Shown: positions 1 to 6,887 of the stretch, piece by piece
Position numbering within the stretch: position 1 is the stretch's first letter
Layout of the letters: each line of letters begins with the position of its first letter
Program-made: the position numbers and the translations under genes
DNA from: Pseudomonadales bacterium
GTDB taxonomy: Bacteria; Pseudomonadota; Gammaproteobacteria; Pseudomonadales; Azotimanducaceae
Assembly (NCBI GenBank): GCA_028279305.1
Contig: JANQOA010000072.1
Span: 1 to 35,426 of the forward strand
Direction of reading: 5' to 3'
Length of the DNA stretch: 35,426 nucleotides
The notes under the pieces: model-generated
Told to the model about the DNA's origin: nothing
The model's input: the letters and a program-made list of their open reading frames with translations, nothing else
Database searches by the model: none

Positions 1-796
1 CCCGCAGGTCCTGCAGCCTTTGCGCCCGCGGCGGCGGCAACTGCAGCTGCCAGCCGTCCGCTGCCAGTTCCATGGGGCCGGCGGTTAACGCCAGTGCCAG
101 CCGCAGGTCCGCGGCGCTGCGCGCCAGCGGCCCCACCACCGCCACATCAACTTCGCCGTACAGTTGCACCACCGGCGGCGCGTGGCCGGCCATGGAAACG
201 ATATTCCAGGTGGGTTTGTGACCGTAAACACCGCAATAGTGAGCCGGATTGCGGATCGAGCCGCCAATGTCCGAACCGCTGTCCAGCCCGGTCAGACCGG
301 CAGCCAGCGCCGCCGCTGAGCCGCCTGAGGACCCGCCCGGAGTGCAGCCGGGGTGCCAGGGGTTGTTGGTCTGGCCGTAGATCTCGTTGTAGCTCTGGTA
401 ATCGGACAGCATCAGCGGCACATTGGTTTTGCCCATGAAGTGCGCCCCCGCCGCCTTGAACGCGCGCACCACGTCGCTGTCAGCGGCGGCAACCATATCT
501 TTCCACATGGGAAACCCCCAGGTGGTTTTTAACCCTTCTATGTTATAAGACTCTTTGATGGTCATGGGCAGGCCGTGCAGCGGCCCAACCTCGCCGCCTG
601 CCGCCAGGGTCTCATCCGCCGCCACGGCCTGGGCTAACGCCCGCTCAAAATCCTGCACCACCACCGCGTTCAGGCTTTCAGCACTGGCTTCAATACGTTG
701 GATGAAGTAATTCGTCAGCTCCACCGAGCTGATCTGTTTCTGCGCAATCAGCGCTGCCAGTTCAAGCGCCGGCTTGAACCCCAGTTCGTCCGCCAT
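1..796 (-). CDS. Amidase signature family protein, 3' end cut by window edge
   Basis: Translating leftward from the ATG at 796 gives about 265 residues of an amidase-signature enzyme, which hydrolyses carboxamides. The frame is open to base 1, so roughly the C-terminal half is missing (family members are usually 450-500 aa). The Ser-cisSer-Lys machinery is visible: Lys81 in TIKES, the Gly/Ser-rich GGSSGGS at about 153-159 (cis-Ser), and the nucleophile Ser179 in DIGGSIR. A purine-rich ribosome-binding site (AGAGGGG) precedes the ATG. It lies downstream of the SDR and Rieske genes on the same strand after a 188-bp gap, so it is probably part of the same catabolic locus. The amide substrate is unknown. 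Confidence 0.9.
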   Translation of the reverse strand, partial: MADELGFKPALELAALIAQKQISSVELTNYFIQRIEASAESLNAVVVQDFERALAQAVAADETLAAGGEVGPLHGLPMTIKESYNIEGLKTTWGFPMWKDMVAAADSDVVRAFKAAGAHFMGKTNVPLMLSDYQSYNEIYGQTNNPWHPGCTPGGSSGGSAAALAAGLTGLDSGSDIGGSIRNPAHYCGVYGHKPTWNIVSMAGHAPPVVQLYGEVDVAVVGPLARSAADLRLALALTAGPMELAADGWQLQLPPPRAQRLQDLR

Positions 797-944
797 GGTT
801 GTTCCCCTCTTGGTGGGCCAAATATGATGGGGCAAATGCTATGGCCGGTAAACGCCGCCGCCGGTTCAAACGTTATTGCCGGGGCAATTGCGTACCCGCC
901 CGGCTCAGCATAATTCCATTTTTTGCGTTGGGGAACATTTTGCG

Positions 945-967
945 TCCGGGAACAGGTCCGGGAACAG
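945..967. repeat. Short direct repeat in the amidase/SDR gap
   Basis: The 11-mer TCCGGGAACAG occurs at 945-955 and again at 957-967, one base apart, just downstream of the SDR stop codon. Nothing else in the 797-984 gap is convincing: I see no clear terminator and no strong promoter for the amidase. The repeat may be incidental. Confidence 0.4.
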
Positions 968-984
968 AATGGCAAACAGAACCG

Positions 985-1716
985 TCAGGCGTTGACGTCG
1001 ATCGGCGCCACCACAAATGCCGGCCGGCCGGTCACCTTGGCCCGTACTTCACCGTTTGCACCCTGGCGCAACAGGTCCACTACTTCCGCCGCCAGTTCCT
1101 CCGGCGGCATGATGGTGGCCGGGTCGCGGAAAGCGTCGGGGACAATGGCGGTATCCACCACGCCCGGGCAGATGACGTTAACCCGCACGTTACCGCCGGC
1201 GTTGGCCTCGGCAACACTGCGCGCAAAGCCCACCAGTGCGTGTTTGGTGGCTGAGTACATGGGATCGATAGGCAACATGCCGAATGCCGCAATGGAAGCG
1301 GTAATGGTGATGGCGCCACCCTTGCCGCGCATTTTCGGCAGCAGGCATTTAACGCCATGGAAGACACCGTCCAGATTGACCCCGACTATGCGCCGGTACT
1401 GCTCAGCGCTGACGTCTTCGATGGCAAGAAATGTATCACCGGTGGGCACCGTCATGATGCCGGCGTTGAGATGGGCGTAGTCCGGCACCCCCAGGTCCGC
1501 CTCACAAGCCGCCACCGCCGCCTCCACCGCAGCGAAGTCGGTCACGTCACAGGGCAGGAACATGCCGTCAATTTCCGCCGCCAGCGCGGTGCCGGCCTCC
1601 GCATTGACGTCACAAACCGCCACCCGCACACCCTGGGCGGCCAGCAGACGGGCGGATGCGGCACCGATACCGGTTGCCGCACCGGTAATCAGGGCTACCG
1701 GATTATCTTCATTCAC
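985..1716 (-). CDS. Short-chain dehydrogenase/reductase (SDR)
   Basis: This is a 243-aa classical SDR that oxidises or reduces a hydroxyl/keto group with a nicotinamide cofactor. Visible motifs are the Rossmann TGAATGIG at 11-18, Asp36 at the end of beta-2 (favours NAD over NADP), NAG at 84-86, Asn114, Ser141 and the catalytic Tyr154-x3-Lys158 (YSATK). The start is GTG at 1716, with GAGGGAG six bases upstream; the nearby ATG at 1712 is out of frame. The ribosome-binding site overlaps the Rieske stop codon, so the two genes are very likely cotranscribed. It could act as a diol dehydrogenase after ring hydroxylation, but this is inference. Confidence 0.92.
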   Translation of the reverse strand: MNEDNPVALITGAATGIGAASARLLAAQGVRVAVCDVNAEAGTALAAEIDGMFLPCDVTDFAAVEAAVAACEADLGVPDYAHLNAGIMTVPTGDTFLAIEDVSAEQYRRIVGVNLDGVFHGVKCLLPKMRGKGGAITITASIAAFGMLPIDPMYSATKHALVGFARSVAEANAGGNVRVNVICPGVVDTAIVPDAFRDPATIMPPEELAAEVVDLLRQGANGEVRAKVTGRPAFVVAPIDVNA

Positions 1717-1727
1717 AATTTTCTCCC

Positions 1728-3317
1728 TCAGTTCTGCGGATCACGCAGGACCTGTTGTTCCACCCACTTGCCGTACAGATCATGGAAGTGGCGCAGCTTC
1801 AGCTCGTTGTAGTCACCCACCCGCAGGTGTTCCCGCGCCGTGGCTTTCATGCCCTGAAAGACAAACGGCAGGTTGCGCAGATCCTGGTTGAAGATTTTTG
1901 TCAGCATGCCCAGTTCCGGCGCGTTGGTCCAATCATCGTCCGCATCCAGCCAGTGAATTTCCCGCACCGGGGTGTATTCGCCATCCTCGGGAATGGGAGC
2001 CATGTACATACACTCCATGATGCACTCTTCGTGGTTGTCACCGTTGGGCCGGAAGCGGTAGTTGATGAGGTTAAAAGAACCCCAGGGATGCCAGTTGGGA
2101 AAAACCGTAAAGTACATCGAAGAGTGCAGTTCCACATCCGGGATGCCGTCCGCTATGGACGGCACCACATCTTTCAGCAACTGCCTCTGCATGCGCGCCT
2201 GCAGCACGCGCATGGGCACTTCACCCAGTTGCTGCTGTTCTTCTTCAGACAGCTTCAGATCCCGCGCCCGGGGCGCCGGCGCGGACTCCGGCAACTGACA
2301 GCCCCCCGCCCACAAACACAGATGCGGGTTGGCGTCGGTCAACTCACCCTCCAGCCACTCCGCCTGGGTGGTGAATTTGCCGCTTTTACCCTTGGGGGTA
2401 GTGACCTGCACCACGCCGTCACCCACATGCTCGTATACCCAGCCGTTTAAGGGGTGGCGCAGGCAGGTTGTGCCGTTTTCCGTGGCCACCGGTTCCCAGG
2501 CCGGCAGCCCTTCGGTTTCCAACGCCCCGCAGCGGATGGCCCTGGAGTAATTGCCGAAGGCATCATACTTGGTGCACAGGTCGTGGGCGCCGCCGGTGAG
2601 GATCTGCGGATGGGTCATGAGCACGTGATATGACTCCATGAAAGCTTCCTGCACCACTTTCCAGTTAGCGCGGATCACTTTAGCCACGTGCGCCTGTTTG
2701 AACCGGCGCTCGTAGGGCAGCAGTTCAAAGTGGTCGGCCAGATCACCCAGGTGATCTTCCAACGGCGCACAGTCCGGATCCGGGTTAATAAAAATGAACC
2801 GCCCCCAGCGCCCGACTTTGACTTCCGGCAGCGACTCCTGCTCGCGGTCGAGGCCGGCAAAATCATAGGCGCAGGGCACCTGCTTCAAAGTCCCATCCAG
2901 GTTCCACGCCCAGCCGTGGAACGGACAGCGGATCTCATCCAGGCCTTTGGCGCGTTTCTCACGCAGTTTGCGGCCGCGGTGCAGGCAGGCGTTGTAGTAA
3001 GCCTTAAATTCATCTTCGCCGGTTTTGACGAGCAGATAGGAACGGGTGGCAATGTCGTAGGGCACCACGTCACCAACCTCAGCGAAGTCGTCTTCGTGGG
3101 CCGCCATCTGCCACACCCGGCTCCACAGATGTTCTTTTTCAAGTTCGTGGTAAGCACGGTCTATGTAGCGGCCCACCGGCACCAGCGACGGGCCCGGCGG
3201 CAGCGGTGAATTTCGCCGCAAGGCAGCGGTGATGTTCTGCGGGTTGCTGTCCGCATCCAGCATTTTGGCAAACGCATCGTCCATGGTACGCACGCCGTTC
3301 TGCACGGTGCTGCTCAT
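1728..3317 (-). CDS. Rieske ring-hydroxylating oxygenase, alpha subunit
   Basis: This 529-aa protein is the catalytic subunit of a non-haem iron oxygenase. The Rieske [2Fe-2S] site is Cys111-x-His113 and Cys131-x2-His134. The mononuclear iron region reads NWKVVQEAFMESYH, with His231 and His236 as likely ligands. At 529 residues it is longer than the usual 430-460. The start ATG at 3317 has GAGAGGG upstream; an in-frame ATG lies 11 codons further in. No beta subunit, ferredoxin or reductase is encoded nearby, so electron donors must come from elsewhere. A palindrome-bearing promoter region precedes it at 3350-3378. The aromatic or alicyclic substrate cannot be read from the sequence. Confidence 0.93.
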   Translation of the reverse strand: MSSTVQNGVRTMDDAFAKMLDADSNPQNITAALRRNSPLPPGPSLVPVGRYIDRAYHELEKEHLWSRVWQMAAHEDDFAEVGDVVPYDIATRSYLLVKTGEDEFKAYYNACLHRGRKLREKRAKGLDEIRCPFHGWAWNLDGTLKQVPCAYDFAGLDREQESLPEVKVGRWGRFIFINPDPDCAPLEDHLGDLADHFELLPYERRFKQAHVAKVIRANWKVVQEAFMESYHVLMTHPQILTGGAHDLCTKYDAFGNYSRAIRCGALETEGLPAWEPVATENGTTCLRHPLNGWVYEHVGDGVVQVTTPKGKSGKFTTQAEWLEGELTDANPHLCLWAGGCQLPESAPAPRARDLKLSEEEQQQLGEVPMRVLQARMQRQLLKDVVPSIADGIPDVELHSSMYFTVFPNWHPWGSFNLINYRFRPNGDNHEECIMECMYMAPIPEDGEYTPVREIHWLDADDDWTNAPELGMLTKIFNQDLRNLPFVFQGMKATAREHLRVGDYNELKLRHFHDLYGKWVEQQVLRDPQN

Positions 3318-3349
3318 TTAGCCCTCTCACGTAAAGCGGATGAAACGCT

Positions 3350-3378
3350 ATCTTGAAACGCGTTTCATTTTTAATCAA
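3350..3378 (-). promoter_or_regulatory. Candidate promoter with 14-bp palindrome upstream of the Rieske gene
   Basis: On the minus strand, TTGATT (3378-3373) lies 17 bp before CAAGAT (3355-3350), a weak sigma70-like pair. The spacer contains the perfect palindrome TGAAACGCGTTTCA (3354-3367), and TGAAACGC is repeated at 3341-3348. The core GAAAC-N2-GTTTC fits the published PsrA-type consensus of fatty-acid-responsive TetR proteins. A palindrome between -35 and -10 is a typical repressor position. The binding protein is not known. Confidence 0.45.
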
Positions 3379-3393
3379 GCAGATTTCCGGGGC

Positions 3394-4269
3394 CTAGAGT
3401 TCAGCAATCAGCGCAGCATAGTCAGCAAAACCCAATTCAGCGCTTATTTCCTCCTGCCAGGCGGCTTGCATGAGCTGCCGGGTCTGCGCCGACAGCATCA
3501 ATTTTTCGCCGGCTTTGCCATTACGCACCTTGGCGCTGTCGCTGCCCGCCGGCAGCCCGCACACTTCTTCGCTGCGGGCGCGCAGCAGCGCATCGTCAAA
3601 ACGGTCTTTATGGCGCAACATAAACTCGATGGAGCTATGCTCCAGGGTTAACTGCAGCAGCGCTTCGTCCAGCGGCACCTCGATAAACTCAGCAATCCGC
3701 TGCACCGTGCGGCGCGGATCCTGCAGCATGTGCTCGTAAGCCATGAACAACACATCCGCCTCATTGCGGCGCGGCCACCAGGAGCGCAGGTGCTTGAAGT
3801 AGTTGCGCGGGCCGAGAAACTCCGCCTGTACGTATTCATCCAGGCCGACACAGCCGGGTTCCAGAAACCAGCCTTCCTGAAATTTAAACATCGACACCGC
3901 GGCATCCCCGGGATCGCGTACCACATTGATATAACGCCCTCCTTTGGGCACCTGATCCCAGCCCAGATGACTCTTGAAAGCGCGCGGATCGGCTTTCTGT
4001 TCAGCCTGCAGATCAATGCCCAGGCCGGCGCTGGTTTCGATCCACGGCACCACCCGGGAGATATCGTCAAAATCCATGTCCCCGCCGGTTCTCAGCGTGT
4101 GCACAATCTGCTGGGTCCAGGTGGTGCCGCTTTTGCCATAGGGCGTAATCACTACATCAGTGGGCCGCAACTGCATGGCCAGCCCCTGCTTGATCACCTC
4201 CGGAGTAAACAGCAGCTTGCTGCGCTCATGCATCTCCTGCAGGGTGCGCGGCCTTGTTTTACCGCTCAT
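3394..4269 (-). CDS. Sulfotransferase family protein (PAPS-dependent)
   Basis: This 291-aa protein resembles cytosolic sulfotransferases (PF00685), which move a sulfuryl group from PAPS to a hydroxyl or amine. The 5'-phosphosulfate loop YGKSGTTW is at about 44-51, and the 3'-phosphate-binding segment appears as RDPGDAAVSMFKFQ. The ATG at 4269 is chosen because it forms an ATGA overlap with the stop of the preceding VOC gene; a start at 4287 would lie inside that gene. Coupling to a ring-cleavage dioxygenase is unusual, because sulfotransferases are rarely part of catabolic operons. It may activate or detoxify a hydroxylated intermediate (inference). Confidence 0.88.
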   Translation of the reverse strand: MSGKTRPRTLQEMHERSKLLFTPEVIKQGLAMQLRPTDVVITPYGKSGTTWTQQIVHTLRTGGDMDFDDISRVVPWIETSAGLGIDLQAEQKADPRAFKSHLGWDQVPKGGRYINVVRDPGDAAVSMFKFQEGWFLEPGCVGLDEYVQAEFLGPRNYFKHLRSWWPRRNEADVLFMAYEHMLQDPRRTVQRIAEFIEVPLDEALLQLTLEHSSIEFMLRHKDRFDDALLRARSEEVCGLPAGSDSAKVRNGKAGEKLMLSAQTRQLMQAAWQEEISAELGFADYAALIAEL

Positions 4270-5198
4270 CCGACCCCCGCACCCCAATGGGAGCTGAAGG
4301 CTACCTCCGGGGTCGCCACCGCGGAGCCGTTGGCTTCGTTAAACAGGTCACCGTCCGTGAAGTGTTCCAGGGTAAAACCCGCCGGGTCCTGCCAGTAATC
4401 AAATACCTGACTGCCCAGCAGATGTTTGCCTATGCCCATGGCGTGTTCATAACCTTGTTTCTTGAGGACATCATGGCCCATCAGCAGACTGTCCCAGTCG
4501 GCCACTTCATACGCGGCGTGGTTAAATCCGCTGCGCCCCGCGTTAATGAGAAACAGCGTGTGGTGGTCGACATATACCTCTCCCCGATTGCAGCGCAAAA
4601 ACGCGCCGGTGGGTTTATCTTCACTCTCACCGGTGATTTCATCGCTGGTGAGCATGCTCAAGCGGCTCTTGTACCAGGCTTCGCTGGTGCGGAAGTCTTT
4701 CACATACAGCACGCAATGGCCCAGTCGTTTTACCGACGCATCACCGCTGCTGAATGTGACACGTTCGCCAAAACGGTGGCGCTGGCCGCCGCTATTCAGG
4801 GGCGGCCGGCTGGGCGGCTCTATCGGCTGCGGCTGGTCGATGCCGTGCACCACCCGCACCGGGGTGCCGTCCGGATCGTGCAGCAGCGCGCCGGCACCAC
4901 CGCCCGGCAACTCCAGCGCTTCCACCGGCGCGTCTTCCATGGCGGCAATCTGTTCCAGATGTGCCCGGCTCAGAGCTTCAAATCCCACCTCCACAAACTT
5001 ATTCGGGCCCTGTTCAGCCACATAACAATAGCGGTTGGCGTCGGTGCCGCGGGCCAGCAGCAGGCCGTCAACCTGTTCCACAAAAAATCCAAAGTCGCGC
5101 AGAAACTGCGCCTGACTCTGCAGATCCTCCACCTGGAAGCGTACGTAAAGAATGTCAGCAATGCCCCGGTGCGGAGCCGCGTCTGAAGTTGCGGTCAT
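4266..5198 (-). CDS. Two-domain VOC protein, type I extradiol dioxygenase-like
   Basis: This 310-aa protein has two vicinal-oxygen-chelate modules, as in catechol/biphenyldiol extradiol dioxygenases that cleave catechols next to the hydroxyls. In the second module the Fe(II) triad appears intact: His161 (GHCVLYV), His227 (NHAAYEV) and Glu278 (GFTLEHF). The candidate acid-base residues His212, His259 and Tyr268 are also present. The start is the ATG at 5198 with AGAGGTGG upstream; an extension to 5306 would run through the operators. It is the first gene of the leftward operon and faces the TetR gene. An intact active site argues for a working dioxygenase, but the substrate is unknown. Confidence 0.88.
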   Translation of the reverse strand: MTATSDAAPHRGIADILYVRFQVEDLQSQAQFLRDFGFFVEQVDGLLLARGTDANRYCYVAEQGPNKFVEVGFEALSRAHLEQIAAMEDAPVEALELPGGGAGALLHDPDGTPVRVVHGIDQPQPIEPPSRPPLNSGGQRHRFGERVTFSSGDASVKRLGHCVLYVKDFRTSEAWYKSRLSMLTSDEITGESEDKPTGAFLRCNRGEVYVDHHTLFLINAGRSGFNHAAYEVADWDSLLMGHDVLKKQGYEHAMGIGKHLLGSQVFDYWQDPAGFTLEHFTDGDLFNEANGSAVATPEVAFSSHWGAGVG

Positions 5199-5213
5199 GT
5201 AGCCACCTCTAAT

Positions 5214-5260
5214 TTCGTCGATTGACGAATAATTTACATAAAAACTTGCCAATCGACAAG
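5214..5260. promoter_or_regulatory. Two related operator-like palindromes between divergent operons
   Basis: Site 1 (5214-5229) is the perfect palindrome TTCGTC-N4-GACGAA. Site 2 (5245-5260) is CTTG-N8-CAAG; read on the minus strand it matches site 1 at 11 of 16 positions, sharing the core GTCGATTG. The centres are 31 bp apart, about three helical turns, so two dimers would sit on the same face. Site 2 overlaps the -35 elements of both promoters, and site 1 covers the predicted leftward start point. The obvious candidate binder is the adjacent TetR protein (5312-5947), which would control both arms and itself. Confidence 0.7.
5231..5259 (-). promoter_or_regulatory. Leftward promoter of the VOC-sulfotransferase operon
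   Basis: On the minus strand, TTGTCG (5259-5254) is followed after 17 bp by TAAATT (5236-5231). This places the start point near 5224, inside palindrome site 1 and about 25 bases before the ATG at 5198. Confidence 0.5.
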
Positions 5261-5273
5261 TACTGTGTAGAAT
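5246..5273 (+). promoter_or_regulatory. Rightward promoter of the TetR-FAH operon
   Basis: TTGCCA (5246-5251) and TAGAAT (5268-5273) are separated by 16 bp, a good sigma70-type pair. Transcription would start near 5280, about 32 bases before the TetR ATG. The -35 is embedded in palindrome site 2, as expected for autorepression. Confidence 0.6.
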
Positions 5274-5311
5274 CGCAACTCGTCCAATGTCATCACGCCC
5301 GCCCATCGATC

Positions 5312-5947
5312 ATGAACACCGCAGCGCAAAAATCTTCCCAGGAACGCGGCCAGGCGACCCGTAGGCTGCTGCTGCAAACCGCAATTGAATGTTTCTCCCG
5401 GCAAGGCTACGACGCTTCCTCCACCCGTCATATAGAGACCGCCGCCGGTGTGAAACGGGGGCTTATTTCATATCACTTCGGCAGCAAGGAAAATCTCTGG
5501 AAAGCGGCGGCAGCCCACCTGCTGGAGCGTTCCACCCGGGAAATCGGGCATACCCTGAAAAACCTGGAAAATACCGACCCGGCCGGCCGGCTGCGTTTTC
5601 TGGTGCGCGCCCACGTCCGCTTCTGCGCGCGGCACCCGGAAGTCAACCGCTTGATGATCAAAGAAGGCACCGACAACGACTGGCGCCTGCGCTGGCTGGT
5701 GGAGGAGATTGTCAGCCCCTGGTACAACCAGTTGAAAAGGCTGTACAGCGAAGCGCAGAGCCTCGGCGCGGCCCCGCAAATGGACTACCACCACTTCTAT
5801 TACATTCTCACCGGCGCCGCCACGCTGATCTTCTGCATGGCGCCGGAATCAAAACTGGTGGCCGGCATCGATCCGCTGGACGAAGCTGTGGTCACTGAAC
5901 ATGCTGACGCCCTGGCGCAACTACTCTTCCCGGAGGACCCTGAATGA
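5312..5947 (+). CDS. TetR/AcrR family transcriptional regulator
   Basis: This 211-aa repressor-type protein has an N-terminal helix-turn-helix at about residues 15-60 (TRHIETAAGVKRGLISYHF followed by GSKENLW). The helical C-terminal ligand domain is unrelated to its neighbours. The ATG at 5312 is preferred over the longer frame from 5222, which would translate the operators. The gene diverges from the VOC-sulfotransferase-Rieske arm and overlaps the FAH gene by an ATGA. It most likely senses a pathway compound and controls both arms through the palindromes at 5214-5260. Confidence 0.93.
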   Translation: MNTAAQKSSQERGQATRRLLLQTAIECFSRQGYDASSTRHIETAAGVKRGLISYHFGSKENLWKAAAAHLLERSTREIGHTLKNLENTDPAGRLRFLVRAHVRFCARHPEVNRLMIKEGTDNDWRLRWLVEEIVSPWYNQLKRLYSEAQSLGAAPQMDYHHFYYILTGAATLIFCMAPESKLVAGIDPLDEAVVTEHADALAQLLFPEDPE

Positions 5948-6819
5948 AACTGGTTACCTTTACCGAAAACGCCAACACCCGCATGGGTATCCTTGCCGGT
6001 AACGGCATCATCGACCTGAGCCGCGCCGCGCCATCGCTGCCGACAGAGGTGGCGGCTTTTCTGAATGCCGGGGAGCCCGCCATGCAGGCCGCCCGGGAGG
6101 CGGCGGACGGCAGCCCCGATTTTGACCTGGCGGCGGTAAAACTGGAAAGCCCGGTGCTGCGGCCCGGCAAAATTCTCGCCGTGGGCTTAAATTACCGTGC
6201 CCATGCGGAAGAAAGCGGCATGGAGATACCCTCCCACCCGATCATTTTCACCAAGCAGAATACTTCCATTAACGGGCCCTACGATCCGGTGCACAATCCG
6301 GCGGAAACCAAAATGCTGGACTACGAGGGTGAGCTGGCCTTTATTATCGGCAAACGCTGCCGGCGGGTGCCTGAAGACAAAGCGGCTGAGGTCATCGCCG
6401 GCTACTGCATTAACAACGACGTCAGCGTGCGCAACTGGCAGCTGCGCGGCACGCCTCCGCAGTTCACCATGGGTAAGTCCTGGGATACTCACTGTCCGCT
6501 GGGGCCGGCCCTGGTCACCGCTGACGAGTTGGACCCTCACAATCTGCGCCTGCGTACCCTGGTTAACGGCGAGGTACGGCAGGACACCAATACCAGCGAC
6601 CTCATTTTCAACTGTTATGAGATTCTCTCCTTTCTTTCCACCGCCTTCACCCTGGAACCGGGTGACGTGGTGGTCACCGGCACTCCTTCCGGGGTCGGCA
6701 TGGCCATGAAGCCGCCCAGCGCGCTGGCCGCCGGCGACATAGTCCGGGTGGAAATCGAAGGCCTGGGTTACATTGAAAACGAGATTGTCGACGAGCCGGC
6801 GGACACCGCGCAGTTTTAG
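5944..6819 (+). CDS. Fumarylacetoacetate hydrolase (FAH) family protein
   Basis: This 291-aa enzyme belongs to the FAH family, whose members hydrolyse, hydrate or decarboxylate C-C bonds of ring-cleavage products. The metal site is visible as acidic residues in DYEGELAFIIG (about 120-130) and the Asp in NNDVSVRNW. The preceding AVGLNYRAHAEE block and the later TGTPSGVG block are family hallmarks. Its start overlaps the TetR stop (ATGA), so the two are coupled. With the extradiol dioxygenase across the promoter it suggests a meta-cleavage pathway. The exact reaction within the family cannot be assigned. Confidence 0.92.
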   Translation: MKLVTFTENANTRMGILAGNGIIDLSRAAPSLPTEVAAFLNAGEPAMQAAREAADGSPDFDLAAVKLESPVLRPGKILAVGLNYRAHAEESGMEIPSHPIIFTKQNTSINGPYDPVHNPAETKMLDYEGELAFIIGKRCRRVPEDKAAEVIAGYCINNDVSVRNWQLRGTPPQFTMGKSWDTHCPLGPALVTADELDPHNLRLRTLVNGEVRQDTNTSDLIFNCYEILSFLSTAFTLEPGDVVVTGTPSGVGMAMKPPSALAAGDIVRVEIEGLGYIENEIVDEPADTAQF

Positions 6820-6846
6820 ATAAAGGCGACCCGGGCGGGGGAAATC

Positions 6847-6855
6847 TGCTAGATT
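6847..6855 (+). promoter_or_regulatory. Extended -10 promoter candidate before the amidohydrolase
   Basis: TGC-TAGATT (6847-6855) matches an extended -10 element (TGn plus hexamer). It lies 32 bases before the ATG at 6888 in the only sizeable gap of the rightward operon. No good -35 is seen. It could give internal transcription of the downstream genes. Confidence 0.35.
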
Positions 6856-6887
6856 AAAGCGCTCATAACCAGCGTGAGGGCGCCCGC

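Noticed and set aside
4254-5186. 310-aa frame on the plus strand
   Set aside because: It lies antisense to the VOC gene, whose intact iron ligands and ribosome site make that strand the real one.
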